Counted from the stretch's first letter, positions 19,153 to 26,999 are shown. The stretch: DNA of 64,000 nucleotides from JAWSVE01 sp050633885 (GCA_050633885.1 JBOEHK010000001.1:496001-560000); one strand, 5' to 3'. Notes: generated by a model not told the origin, from the sequence alone. Made by a program: numbers and translations.

Positions 19153-19761
19153 TTATTCAGCTGCTACCGTTAATGTTAAAAACCCACTATAAACACCAGG
19201 TTCAGCGGGTAATAAATCAGAGGAGCGAAAAATCACAGTAAAAGCAGCAGTGTTATCCCCATCACAATCTGTTGCACCAACAGGCATGGGATAAAAAGGA
19301 GACGCTTCACCAGGACGAAGAGGGTCTTTATTGGATTGTGTGAGATCACCACGAAAGTAGATTTCGTAATTCACCGTATCGCCATTGGGTGTTGCTAGCG
19401 AAAAAGGTTGGCTGTTGCCATCCTGTCCCGCGGCCGTCACATTGTATCGGCTGCTGGTATTACCTCTTACACAAATACCTTCTTCAAAAACTACATCTTG
19501 TGATCGATCAGCCACTTCCAACTCAATATCGCTGACATTGGAAATTTGTATATTAGGTTGGATATTTAACTGAATGGTTGTCACAGCAGTTGATTTAAGA
19601 GCATCGGCTTCACCTTGGAGTGCAGCCGATCCCATATTGGGTAGACCCAAAAGCAAAACAAATAAGGGCATGGAAACAACAGAAAGTTTTGCTGAACACC
19701 AATGAGCGGTGTCACTCATGCTTTTGAGCTGTTTATGTAGATCAGTCAATAGATCTATCAT
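19153..19761 (-). CDS. pilin-like structural subunit
   Basis: About 202 aa with a signal peptide ending around GLPNMGSA, then one beta-sandwich domain. Hallmarks are a Cys pair (EEGICVRGNTSSRYNV and GATDCDGD) and the closing strand PGVYSGFLTLTVAAE. The same layout occurs in the single-domain pilin at 46852-47367 and in both halves of the protein at 47552-48544, so this is very probably the main or a minor subunit of the same pilus. ATG 19761 has AAAGG upstream; the frame extends two codons further to a TTG. It is first or second gene of the chaperone-usher operon. Confidence 0.75.
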   Translation of the reverse strand: MIDLLTDLHKQLKSMSDTAHWCSAKLSVVSMPLFVLLLGLPNMGSAALQGEADALKSTAVTTIQLNIQPNIQISNVSDIELEVADRSQDVVFEEGICVRGNTSSRYNVTAAGQDGNSQPFSLATPNGDTVNYEIYFRGDLTQSNKDPLRPGEASPFYPMPVGATDCDGDNTAAFTVIFRSSDLLPAEPGVYSGFLTLTVAAE

Positions 19762-19934
19762 TGGCAAAACCTTTTAATATCATAGAGTTATGCTCCGATT
19801 GTACCGAGCACTCTAAAAATGTAAAAGAATTGACGCTATACGTAGTCTAAAGGCCGATAAACGTGCTTAGATGAGCAAAAAGGGCGGTTTTATAGTGTTT
19901 TATAACGCTGTTACTTGTTTTGAATCGAAGTCCT

Positions 19935-20435
19935 TTAGATAGGCGAAAGGCGAAGAATGGCTGTTTGCTGATTGTTGTTGTCTTTTGGGCTTCTGAAGCG
20001 CTTAGGGTCCTGATGGTTATTGCTGATTGAATGAAAAATATCTGTCGACGAGCCCTGACAAACCGCACTCATTGCATGATCTATTGTAAAATCCGCAGGA
20101 TAATCAATAAGATCGAAATGAAACGCTTGGGTTTTCCTTTTGTCAGAGCTGGATAAAGCCTTTTTGTGAGAATGATTTGAAGCAATAGAGCCGTCGGTGT
20201 TAATGCATGCTTTAAACGCTCTAAACTTGGGAAATGGCGTGTTTTCTGGCTTCTTATTATTGATAAGGAGGTTGTTGTAGTTCGATTGATGTAGAGATAT
20301 TTTTTCTGCGTTTGTTGTTGCTGGTATGTGTAATGTCATTTTTACAGTGGCAGAAGATTGAGCTAAAGCAACGTTAGCTGTGATTATTAGAGTGGCAAGG
20401 GTAATAGATTGCTTAGAGTATTTCTGCATGTACAT
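19935..20435 (-). CDS. secreted protein of unknown function at the head of the pilus operon
   Basis: 166 aa with a typical Sec signal peptide (ITLATLIITANVALA, cleavage near residue 25). The mature part is hydrophilic and Ser/Asn/Lys-rich, with two Cys (FKACINTDGS and AVCQGSS) that could form a disulphide. I do not recognise a family. The location, 174 nt upstream of the pilin on the same strand, suggests a minor pilus component or regulator, but the low complexity of the middle section also leaves room for a decaying gene. Confidence 0.55.
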   Translation of the reverse strand: MYMQKYSKQSITLATLIITANVALAQSSATVKMTLHIPATTNAEKISLHQSNYNNLLINNKKPENTPFPKFRAFKACINTDGSIASNHSHKKALSSSDKRKTQAFHFDLIDYPADFTIDHAMSAVCQGSSTDIFHSISNNHQDPKRFRSPKDNNNQQTAILRLSPI

Positions 20436-20643
20436 GTTTGCTTTGATCGTTTTAGTGGCGAATAAGAAGCTGTTAAATTAAGTGTAGGCAAAAAAGGCAA
20501 GCGAGATATTTTTTGTGACGTTTTTATTGTGACTGATATTGACTTATTGATGTTTTAATTACAGCCACTGTCAAAATATTGTAAAGTTGATTTGATTTAT
20601 TTTTTTCAAATATTGTTGTCAAGAATACGTCATTAAAATGTTT

Positions 20644-20687
20644 GGTTTTTAGTGGGTTTTTAGTGGGTTTTTAGTGGGTTTTTAGTG
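20644..20687. repeat. four perfect 11-bp tandem repeats (GGTTTTTAGTG)
   Basis: The unit GGTTTTTAGTG is repeated exactly four times, followed by a degenerate fifth copy. It lies 55 bp before the preferred start of the M23 peptidase gene. An 11-bp period is about one helical turn, so repeat-number change would shift promoter elements by whole turns. Confidence 0.85.
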
Positions 20688-20741
20688 ATTTTTTTAGTAG
20701 GTTTTAAATATTTTTCTGTTATTAACAGCATGGAGTTTAGT

Positions 20742-21653
20742 GTGAGAAAGGAAATACTTAAAGTGTCATCGAAAATAATTGTTCTTGTATGGGGAGTATC
20801 GTTGGCTATCTTTTCTTATGGTCAAAACTCTTCAATGAGTCATTCAGGTACAGAAAAAAATAACTTAGATGCGAATATCTTAAATATAAAAGGTACTTGG
20901 CAGCAAGGCCAGCTGTTAATTGGGAAAACGCGACCGGGTACTGAAATCACCTTTGATGACAACAACGTGCATGTTGATGAAGAGGGTATCTTTGTTTTTG
21001 GTTTGGGGCGCGACCAAGGAGAAGTAGCTGAACTTATTGTGGTTGATCCCAAAGGGAAAAAAAGCACACATTTATTTGATGTCAAACAACGAGAATACAA
21101 TATTCAGCGTATCAATGGCGTTCCGCAAAGAACGGTTACTCCTCCAGAAGAAGAGCTGAAACGCATTCGCCAAGAAGGCGCAATGATGCGAAAAGCTCGT
21201 CAAATTCATTCTTCACGAAAAGATTTTTTACAAGATTTTCAATGGCCAGTCACTGGGCCTATTAGTGGAGTGTATGGCAGTCAGCGCGTGTACAACGGTA
21301 AACCTGGTCGACCTCATTTTGGTGTCGATGTCGCTAGACCCGTCGGCACACAAGTTGTTGCTCCGGCAAATGGAATTGTCACGCTCGCGCATGATGAAAT
21401 GTTTTACAACGGCGGCACGTTAGTGATCGACCATGGGCGTGGAATTGCCTCAACGTTTATTCATCTTAATAAAGTGCTGGTGAAAGCAGGACAAGAAGTA
21501 AAACAGGGCGATTTAATCGCAGAAATCGGCGCGACAGGACGAGCAACAGGCCCGCATTTAGACTGGCGGATCAATTGGTTTTCGCGGCCATTAGATCCTG
21601 TATTAATTGTTCCGCCAATGCCTGATGATAGTACCAATATAAATGCTGAGTAA
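20742..21653 (+). CDS. M23 (LytM/peptidase) family secreted endopeptidase
   Basis: About 303 aa: signal peptide or anchor (IIVLVWGVSLAIFSYG), an N-terminal beta domain (GTWQQGQLLIGKTRPGTEI onward), then a C-terminal M23 metallopeptidase domain. Zinc ligands fit HFGVDVARPVGT (HxxxD), with the second half HLNKVLVKAGQ and the closing GRATGPHLDWRINWF (HxD-type). It is probably a peptidoglycan DD-endopeptidase or a cell-division/morphogenesis factor acting in the periplasm. I place the start at GTG 20742, because GGAG at 20732-20735 is 6 nt upstream. Longer frames from 20685 would run through the tandem repeat. Confidence 0.88.
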   Translation: MRKEILKVSSKIIVLVWGVSLAIFSYGQNSSMSHSGTEKNNLDANILNIKGTWQQGQLLIGKTRPGTEITFDDNNVHVDEEGIFVFGLGRDQGEVAELIVVDPKGKKSTHLFDVKQREYNIQRINGVPQRTVTPPEEELKRIRQEGAMMRKARQIHSSRKDFLQDFQWPVTGPISGVYGSQRVYNGKPGRPHFGVDVARPVGTQVVAPANGIVTLAHDEMFYNGGTLVIDHGRGIASTFIHLNKVLVKAGQEVKQGDLIAEIGATGRATGPHLDWRINWFSRPLDPVLIVPPMPDDSTNINAE

Positions 21654-21805
21654 GCTCATGAGTTTTTAGTCCTAGTGATGTTGTATCAGTAGTCCAGCAA
21701 TTAAAAAAGTTAGACTCGCTTAGCCAAGCCCGAAACAATAGCGAACGTAATGCTTCGCATGAAAAAAATAAAATTTTCAATTTAAAATATTTAAAAGAGA
21801 GCGCT

Positions 21806-22000
21806 ATGATAGATAAAAAATTATTAAGTATTTTAGTGTGTCCTGTGAGTAAAGGACCATTAGAATATGATGCAGAAAAACAAGAGCTGATATCGTGGTC
21901 AAGCAATCTGGTGTATCCCATTCGTGATGGAATTCCTGTGATGTTAGAAACGGAAGCTCGTGCAGTTACAGAAGAAGAACGCGAAGCGCATAGTCGCTAG
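21806..22000 (+). CDS. Trm112 family protein (YcaR-like)
   Basis: 64 aa with the family pattern KKLLSILVCPVSKGPLEYD and NLVYPIRDGIPVMLETEAR. Bacterial Trm112/YcaR proteins are small zinc-ribbon-like partners of methyltransferases or are found beside kdsB and lpxK; here neither neighbour is present. Only one Cys is retained, so zinc binding is unlikely. AGAGAG provides a ribosome site upstream. It is followed 37 nt later by the HIT gene. Confidence 0.85.
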   Translation: MIDKKLLSILVCPVSKGPLEYDAEKQELISWSSNLVYPIRDGIPVMLETEARAVTEEEREAHSR

Positions 22001-22037
22001 TTGTTATTAACGAATAAATAAAAAGGTAACTTTGAAT

Positions 22038-22403
22038 ATGAGCGATAGTCATTCTCAGCCGGACACCTTGTTTACTAAAATCATTAATCGTGAAATTCCC
22101 GCCGATATAATTTATGAAGATGAGTTGTGTATCTGCATCAATGATATCGCTCCACAAGCGCCGGTTCATGTGTTGTTGATTCCTAAAAAGCCCATTCCAA
22201 AAATCTCTGATGCTTCACCAGAAGATAAAGAAATTCTGGGGCATGTGATGACGACAGTCTCAATAATTGCAGAACAGCTGGGTATTTCAGAAGCGTTCAG
22301 AGTGATTATTAATAATGGTGAGAAGGCAGGGCAGACCGTATTTCATTTGCACTTGCACATACTGGCGAATAAAGACTATTCAGAGAAGGGATTAGGGTTT
22401 TAA
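22038..22403 (+). CDS. hinT: HIT-family purine nucleoside phosphoramidase (HinT-like)
   Basis: About 121 aa histidine-triad hydrolase. N-terminal TLFTKIINREIPADIIYEDE, the DIAPQAPVHVLLIPKKPI strand and the catalytic triad block HLHLHIL near the C-terminus match bacterial HinT, which hydrolyses AMP-lysine-type phosphoramidates, in particular lysyl-adenylate. The usual CxFC near the N-terminus is replaced by TLFTK. ATG 22038 is preferred; a TTG 6 nt upstream has the better AAGGT spacing but gives an unusual N-terminus. Confidence 0.93.
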   Translation: MSDSHSQPDTLFTKIINREIPADIIYEDELCICINDIAPQAPVHVLLIPKKPIPKISDASPEDKEILGHVMTTVSIIAEQLGISEAFRVIINNGEKAGQTVFHLHLHILANKDYSEKGLGF

Positions 22404-22515
22404 GGCTTGATGGTCCTAGCGAAAGCGAGTACTTGCGACTTTTGCACTCTCATGCATTCTCATTCACTTTCATGTATTCGCTAAAAACACAGCGGGCTTA
22501 CTGTTCGTGTAGGCT

Positions 22516-22567
22516 GGTTGCTCAGGCTAAATGTTCAGGCTAACTTGTTCAGGCTAATTGTTCAGTA
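22516..22567. repeat. short tandem repeat (about 14-bp unit TGTTCAGGCTAA)
   Basis: Imperfect copies of (T)TG(T/C)TCAGGCTAA run from GTTGCTCAGGCTAA through two TGTTCAGGCTAA units to a truncated TGTTCAG. Noncoding, downstream of the HIT gene; no function is evident. Confidence 0.7.
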
Positions 22568-22622
22568 AGACCGCTTTGCTCAAAACTATAAATCAAAATT
22601 ATAAAAAGGGCTTATTGCGCCT

Positions 22623-22757
22623 TTAATTGATAACAATAAGTGCAATACCAGCCAAAACAACCACGGAAGCCAGTATGCCTAGGCCCATCAAGCCTAAAGA
22701 TTTAAGAATTTTAGTGTCGCCGTCTTGAAGGCTCTTGTCGTCAGCTGAATCAGCCAT
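22623..22757 (-). CDS. 44-aa predicted single-span membrane protein
   Basis: Small gene with an excellent ribosome site (GGGAG, 6 nt before ATG). The translation starts MADSADDKSLQDGDTKILKS and continues into a hydrophobic helix LGLMGLGILASVVVLAGIAL, ending IVIN. It has an acidic cytoplasmic N-tail of about 18 residues and one membrane helix, the shape of small regulatory membrane proteins. Codon use is like neighbouring genes, and the TAA stop is followed by an A/T-rich hairpin-poor region. Function unknown. Confidence 0.65.
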   Translation of the reverse strand: MADSADDKSLQDGDTKILKSLGLMGLGILASVVVLAGIALIVIN

Positions 22758-23058
22758 GAATATCTCCCGTTTAATAGGTACAGATGTGGTTAAAATGAGT
22801 GGCCAGCTATAGCTGTATGCCGCTTTGAATTTGGCCGCTCACAATAAAAGACCCCATCCTATAGGTCAAGTGTTCTTCTATATCAAGGGGTTCTTTCTAC
22901 ACAAGCGATTGTTTATCGTATGGGTATTATTTGAAATATTGAGTGATTTCCAATGTCTGCTAATTTAGCAAGAGCTTCAGCATCACTGATTAACTTGGAT
23001 CGACATATTTTTTGTGATTAAAGTCTCGTCTGTATTCAGTTCACTTCGAGGCTGCTTT
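22758..23058. other. noncoding stretch between the small membrane protein and the kinase-like gene
   Basis: About 300 bp without a gene, RNA or repeat that I can recognise. Confidence 0.5.
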
Positions 23059-24519
23059 TTATTTCAGCTCTAGCTGAATATGGAAAGTTGTTCCAATGTC
23101 TACATCCGACGTTACCGACATTTTTCCTCCGTGATCCGCGGTGATAATAAAGTAGGAAAAAGACAATCGATCTTCAATGCGGTCATTATTATCGATATCA
23201 CTTTGAAAGAAAGGTTCAAATATCACTTGTTGTTCTTCACTGGTTAGACCTTTACCGGTGTGTTGCACTTTCACCCAGAGACTGTCGTAAAACATGTTCA
23301 GCTCTACGGTTATCATGGGGGAAGAGTTTTTGCTTTTATCATACTCAAAAGCAAGAAAAGCATGGCGAAACAAACTTAAAAACACTTGTTGTAAACCAGC
23401 AAAATAACCCGGAATTTCGGGAAGGTCAGATGCATAGTTTTTTGTAATGTTAATATCCTTAAAACTAAATCCAGATGCTGAAGTCAGTAAGTTTTCCGCC
23501 AGCTCAAGCGCATGATCAACTACGTTGGGCAAGTTTATTTGCTGTTTTTGATCTTCGAGGCTTCGTGAAAACTGCAAAAGGTTATTGATAATAGCGGATG
23601 CTCGCTTTCCTGTTTGAAGAGTGTTGACCAGCTCTTTTTCAATATCCTGTTTAACTTTGCTATATTCGTCTTCTTCTCGTAATTTTTCCAGCATTTGATC
23701 AAGCGAACCCAATACCGACCGCAAGGGTGGCAGCAAGTCGTATCCCATGGTTGAAGTCAGTTCCCCAATCGCCGACATTTTATCGCGGTGTATCGCCAGA
23801 TTTTCGGTTTTAGTTTGATGAGTGATATCGTTAACCAAAATGACCAAACCTTTCACGTTCAAACTTTTTAGCGGAAACATCGTAACATCAAGATAAAAAA
23901 TACCACGCTGTCCCTGCTTTATATTTTTTGTTACGCCTTCGTCCATGGCTTTTTTTACCTGCTCAGGTGAAAGACTTATCGTGGGGTAAGCGTCCCATAA
24001 ATATTTATCAAGCACTTTTTCTGCACCGACACCGGCAAATTTCTCCGCCTGCGTATTCCAGTGAGTAATCTTCATCTCATCATTCAGACCAATTAGCGTG
24101 AGCGGCATAGAGTCGAGTATGCTTTTAAGGTAGGCCTCGGAAATTTCGAGATCATCCCGCGACTTTTTTAACAGGTTGTTCGATTCGTTAAGGTTAGCCG
24201 TACGCTCGTTCACCATCTTCTCTAGGTTTTTGCGAATTTCTCGCAATGCACCGTTAGTCTTGCGCAATCTGATATGGTTATACAGCAGCAAAAGCAGTGT
24301 AATTGTGAGAAGTATAATCAGCACTGAACCAGAAAAATTGGCAACATACTGCCACTTGGTCTCACCTTCTTCGTCTTTGAAATAATCGACGAAACCTGCG
24401 TGGGTGATTGGTGCAAGAGCTAACGTACTTATCATCAAGCCAATGCGGTTACATATATTTCTCATCATCTTCTGCCTGTTTACTGCGTGTATTGTTAACA
24501 TTTTTGGCTGGCTAATCAT
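23059..24519 (-). CDS. PAS-containing sensor kinase homologue with degenerate catalytic motifs
   Basis: 486 aa. An N-terminal signal or first helix (ISTLALAPITHA) is followed by a transmembrane helix near residues 64-86 (SVLIILLTITLLLLLYNHI) and a coiled coil (90-130). A PAS domain (near 130-235, AYLKSILDSMPLTLIGLNDE) precedes a histidine-kinase-like DHp/ATPase core. The H-box reads IGELTSTMGYDLLPPLRSV: where active kinases have HE, this has YD (Tyr near residue 257). The N-box Asn is His (LSLFRHAFLAFE, near 376) and the G1 box DxGxG reads QHTGKGL. Autophosphorylation therefore looks lost. It may act as a pseudokinase sensor or regulate a partner kinase. No response regulator lies beside it. 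Confidence 0.82.
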   Translation of the reverse strand: MISQPKMLTIHAVNRQKMMRNICNRIGLMISTLALAPITHAGFVDYFKDEEGETKWQYVANFSGSVLIILLTITLLLLLYNHIRLRKTNGALREIRKNLEKMVNERTANLNESNNLLKKSRDDLEISEAYLKSILDSMPLTLIGLNDEMKITHWNTQAEKFAGVGAEKVLDKYLWDAYPTISLSPEQVKKAMDEGVTKNIKQGQRGIFYLDVTMFPLKSLNVKGLVILVNDITHQTKTENLAIHRDKMSAIGELTSTMGYDLLPPLRSVLGSLDQMLEKLREEDEYSKVKQDIEKELVNTLQTGKRASAIINNLLQFSRSLEDQKQQINLPNVVDHALELAENLLTSASGFSFKDINITKNYASDLPEIPGYFAGLQQVFLSLFRHAFLAFEYDKSKNSSPMITVELNMFYDSLWVKVQHTGKGLTSEEQQVIFEPFFQSDIDNNDRIEDRLSFSYFIITADHGGKMSVTSDVDIGTTFHIQLELK

Positions 24520-25003
24520 TGGATATTCGCCAACAAAAAAATCTGGATCTCTGGTGAGCTATTTCTGTGTAGCTTTTGCCTGCATTCTATCAACACTCAA
24601 AAGGGATTCCTTGGAAGAGTGCGTACTCTATCGATGGCATTACTCACTCTGATTTCTAATGGCTGAAAGCCGCTTTCAGGCCCTATAGACAGAGAAAGGT
24701 TTGTTGTTTGGGCTAATCCTGTTTGGTCAATTTGAGTACTTTGGTTAGCTTTTGAGCTAACTGTTTGTTTGGTCGGCTTTATCCGAGCGCGCATTGTAAA
24801 TTATTTCACAAAGATTAGCTGTGTGACTAACACCAAAATTGTCGTAGCGGTGTAGCGTGTTGGATGGCAAATGAGAGATTCCACAGCCATCTGCCACTGT
24901 GATGAAGAAAAAGCGTATGCTTTTTGATCGTGTACTCAAGATAGATTTATTGGGCGACACCTGCGTCTTTATCTCGCCATTTTAGGAAAGTTTGCGAAAA
25001 CTT
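24520..25003. other. noncoding region left of the cassette array
   Basis: About 480 bp. Two short minus-strand open frames (24597-24794 and 24757-24960) overlap each other and have no ribosome site or recognisable sequence, so I do not call them. The left end of the cassette array falls near 25004. Confidence 0.5.
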
Positions 25004-25106
25004 TACTAACTGCCTAGGCTATTTTTAGGGGAGGGTAGCAATCTTTATTTTTTCTGCTGAAGAAATTGCCACAGCTATCCCTTTATGGCGCATAGCCTTG
25101 TTAAGC
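25004..25106 (-). other. candidate attC site (left end of cassette array)
   Basis: On the plus strand it starts TACTAAC-TGCC and ends GTTAAGC (perfect GTTRRRY complement). Imperfectly pairing arms lie inside (GGCTATttTTAGGGGAGGGTAGC, pairing region by region with GCTATCCCTTTATGGCGCATAGCC, given here only as outline). It follows the 97-aa cassette gene. It is weaker than the other sites because the R' side lacks GCGTTA. Confidence 0.4.
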
Positions 25107-25182
25107 GGCAAAAAATTGTTTATTGAAATTAGCGACGAAGGAGCAAAAGCCAATTGTTTTTTTGTTCTTTTTAAACGACTTA

Positions 25183-25476
25183 TTATGGTTTGTAACTCCG
25201 CTGTTGAAGGAGATACGTGACATATTGTGATCGAGATTTTCCGTTTATTGGAAGATTGTTTTCGTTGCACCAATATATTAGTTGTTCCAAGTTAATTTTC
25301 ACTTTTTTAATTTTTTGGCCTTGAGATTCTAATTCTTTGATTGTGTTAGATGTATTTCTTCTCCAATCCTCATACGTATCATCTAGCTGGTCTCTATCTT
25401 CAGAAATATCAATGAGCCTTTCCCATTGATCTGGTTGAAACCAACTAATTCCAAATACTAATCGTTGATCGATCAT
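25183..25476 (-). CDS. conserved hypothetical cassette protein, 97 aa
   Basis: Starts MIDQRLVFGISWFQPDQWER and contains LDDTYEDWRRNTSN and GQKIKKVKINLEQLIYWCNE. It is soluble and mixed alpha. The sequence has the feel of a widespread small conserved family of unknown function, so it is probably real. It is the sole gene of the leftmost cassette, starting 23 nt after the cassette junction at 25498/25499, with no ribosome site stronger than CTAAGGAATCAG upstream (AAGGA, 7 nt before the ATG). Confidence 0.7.
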   Translation of the reverse strand: MIDQRLVFGISWFQPDQWERLIDISEDRDQLDDTYEDWRRNTSNTIKELESQGQKIKKVKINLEQLIYWCNENNLPINGKSRSQYVTYLLQQRSYKP

Positions 25477-25498
25477 TCTGATTCCTTAGGAGTCATAA

Positions 25499-25652
25499 CC
25501 AAGGTGTAGGAAAATTAAAATCATTTTCACACAAGTATAATTGTTTGTTTTTTTTACACAAAAAAGACGTTGCTACGTGAATTCTTTGATAAATGTCACT
25601 TAAAAAAATTAATCGCACTCTCCGTGCAAAAATAATTGAATCAATTTTTTAA
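25499..25652 (-). repeat. ORF-less integron cassette, copy 1
   Basis: 154-bp unit about 85% identical by eye to 27309-27465. On the minus strand it begins TTAAAAAATTGATT directly after the G of the upstream attC (GGCG|TTAAAA) and ends ...CTACACCTTG before G|TTATGAC. It includes the shared blocks TTGCACGGAGAGTGCGATTA and GAATTCACGTAGCAACG. No open frame of useful length is present. A short hairpin near its end (GTGTGAAAAT / ATTTTCCTACAC) could be its attC. Confidence 0.7.
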
Positions 25653-25743
25653 CGCCGTATTCACCGGAGGAGCATGTTAGCGTGCGTTTTTTGCAGAAAG
25701 CACGATAGCATGTGGAGTCCGGTGCAAGCCTGTATGGTTTAGA
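25647..25743 (-). other. attC site of the Fic cassette
   Basis: Plus strand TTTTAAC-GCC at the left (R' as GGCGTTAAAA on the minus strand) and GTTTAGA at the right. Between them is a long imperfect stem: CACCGGA...GCATG..AGCGTGC pairs with GCACGATAGCATG...TCCGGTG. Position immediately after the fic stop codon fits a cassette attC. Confidence 0.7.
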
Positions 25744-25756
25744 TGGCTAGGGAAAC

Positions 25757-26374
25757 TTATAACACCTTCAGATTATTCTTAACTAATTTAGCTAAACCTT
25801 TTCCGGTTTTATCACCAACTAAAGCGGCAGCAGACGCCTCAGCAATTGAAAACCCGCTTATAGCAGGGCAATTTATTTTATACCCATTTCTTGCAACAAG
25901 CTGATCTATTAAAACTCTCTGTGTTCTACCATTACCTTCTCTAAAAGGGTGTATGGTATTAATTGATGCGAAATAATAGCCAACTCTTTGATAAAATTTT
26001 TCTTTATCATAGCCTGAGAGGTAATTTTCTTTTCGGAGCTCTAAAAATAATTTTTCTGACACTACTCCAATAAGTGCATGAGGTAGGAATAATTTTCCGC
26101 CCTTTGCTATCTCGACAACCCTAACTTTACCTGCAAATGGATAAATCCGACCGAACAGCCTCTTATGTATATTGCACAAATGCTGCAAATCAAATGTAGG
26201 TTCTATCGGTGTTTTTTTTAGCGAAATAAGCATTGGAGCAACAATCTGTCTTTCTAACATATTTAGAGTTTTTGTGTCAGTGATTCCAAGATCATTTTGT
26301 AAGCATTCAGATTCTGGGATTAAGTATGGGTCATCTTCCCTCAAGTCATAATTTTCATATGGGTGCACAGTCAT
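25757..26374 (-). CDS. Fic-domain protein (probable AMPylating toxin)
   Basis: 205 aa. The complete Fic active-site motif HPFREGNGRTQR is present near residues 135-146, with His as catalytic base and the anion-binding GNGR loop. The upstream flap region KGGKLFLPHALIGV and the VbhT-like N-terminus (YENYDLREDDPYLIPES) are also present. Fic enzymes transfer AMP from ATP to target hydroxyls; VbhT-type toxins arrest growth by AMPylating gyrase and topoisomerase IV. The partner gene 4 nt upstream carries the matching inhibitory helix. The pair is one cassette bounded by attC sites at 25647-25743 and 26648-26729. Confidence 0.9.
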   Translation of the reverse strand: MTVHPYENYDLREDDPYLIPESECLQNDLGITDTKTLNMLERQIVAPMLISLKKTPIEPTFDLQHLCNIHKRLFGRIYPFAGKVRVVEIAKGGKLFLPHALIGVVSEKLFLELRKENYLSGYDKEKFYQRVGYYFASINTIHPFREGNGRTQRVLIDQLVARNGYKINCPAISGFSIAEASAAALVGDKTGKGLAKLVKNNLKVL

Positions 26375-26378
26375 TTCC

Positions 26379-26627
26379 TTATGTGGGCTTGTTTATTTTT
26401 GCATTTTCTAGTGCTTTGTTTACTATAGCTTCCGCTACTTCATCTGCGTCTAGTTCTCCGCTGGCAATTTTTCGTAAAACTTCTTTTTCATCTTCAGGTA
26501 TTCGAATCCCCTCAATATTCATTGACGCGATAGCTTGTTCTACCATGTCTTCTGGAGTATTGGATTTTTCTTGATTTTCCTTAGCTTTTTTCATAACAAA
26601 ATATTTTCTCATTTGTAACGTAGGCAT
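26379..26627 (-). CDS. VbhA-like antitoxin of the Fic protein
   Basis: Up to 82 aa; later Met codons (for example 26594, MKKAKENQEK) are possible starts. It contains AIASMNIEGIRIPEDEK, which fits the Fic-inhibitory motif (S/T)xxxE(G/N): Ser-Met-Asn-Ile-Glu-Gly. In VbhA this helix plugs the Fic ATP site with its Glu. The C-terminal ASGELDADEVAEAI resembles the rest of the VbhA fold. It lies 4 nt upstream of fic in the same cassette, the usual antitoxin-first order. Confidence 0.85.
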   Translation of the reverse strand: MPTLQMRKYFVMKKAKENQEKSNTPEDMVEQAIASMNIEGIRIPEDEKEVLRKIASGELDADEVAEAIVNKALENAKINKPT

Positions 26628-26647
26628 AACATTTTCTTTAAGCTAAT

Positions 26648-26729
26648 GCGCAACAATTTTCAGCTCTAGAAACGCCTTTAGCATGCGCGCGACGCTTTTT
26701 CGCGTCGCATGGCTAAAAAATTGTTATAC
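26648..26729 (-). other. attC site of the YefM-YoeB cassette
   Basis: 82 bp. Plus strand begins GCGCAACAATTTTCAGC and ends GGCTAAAAAATTGTTATAC, so the outer arms are near-palindromic. The inner stem is GCATGCGcgCGACGC / GCGTCGCATG around a T-rich loop. The R'' box (GTATAACAAT on the minus strand) is typical of this array. Confidence 0.8.
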
Positions 26730-26738
26730 TTTTTTTCA

Positions 26739-26999
26739 TTATTCGTAGTGACTCCACAGACGAAGCACCTTTATTGATTTTTCTTTTTCTAAAACTTGGT
26801 ACACAAGTCGGTGCTGAATATTGATACGGCGCGAATAAGCCCCTAAAAGATCACCTACTAGTTTCTCATAGGGCGGAGGATTCTGATAAGGATCAACTTC
26901 AATAATGGATAGTAGTTCTTGAGCTTTATTTTTGAGACCAGAAGAAGCTAGCTTTTGGGCATCTTTTTGGGCCTGCTTAGTGTAATAAAGCTGCCACAT
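26739..26999 (-). CDS. yoeB: YoeB/Txe-family toxin (ribosome-dependent mRNA interferase)
   Basis: 86 aa from ATG 26999. The family core is clear: MWQLYYTKQAQKDAQKLASS, PYEKLVGDLLGAYSRRINIQ, HRLVYQV and the C-terminal VLRLWSHYE carrying the catalytic-site His and Tyr. YoeB-type toxins cleave mRNA in the ribosomal A site. The start overlaps the antitoxin stop by one base (TAATG), giving translational coupling. The TTG 6 nt further upstream is less likely. Confidence 0.93.
   Translation of the reverse strand: MWQLYYTKQAQKDAQKLASSGLKNKAQELLSIIEVDPYQNPPPYEKLVGDLLGAYSRRINIQHRLVYQVLEKEKSIKVLRLWSHYE

Noticed and set aside
20644..20687. Possible CRISPR-like repeat array
   Set aside because: Units are contiguous 11-mers without spacers; a simple tandem repeat.
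24597..24960. Two short overlapping minus-strand open frames left of the array
   Set aside because: Low-complexity translation, no ribosome site and no cassette junction between them.
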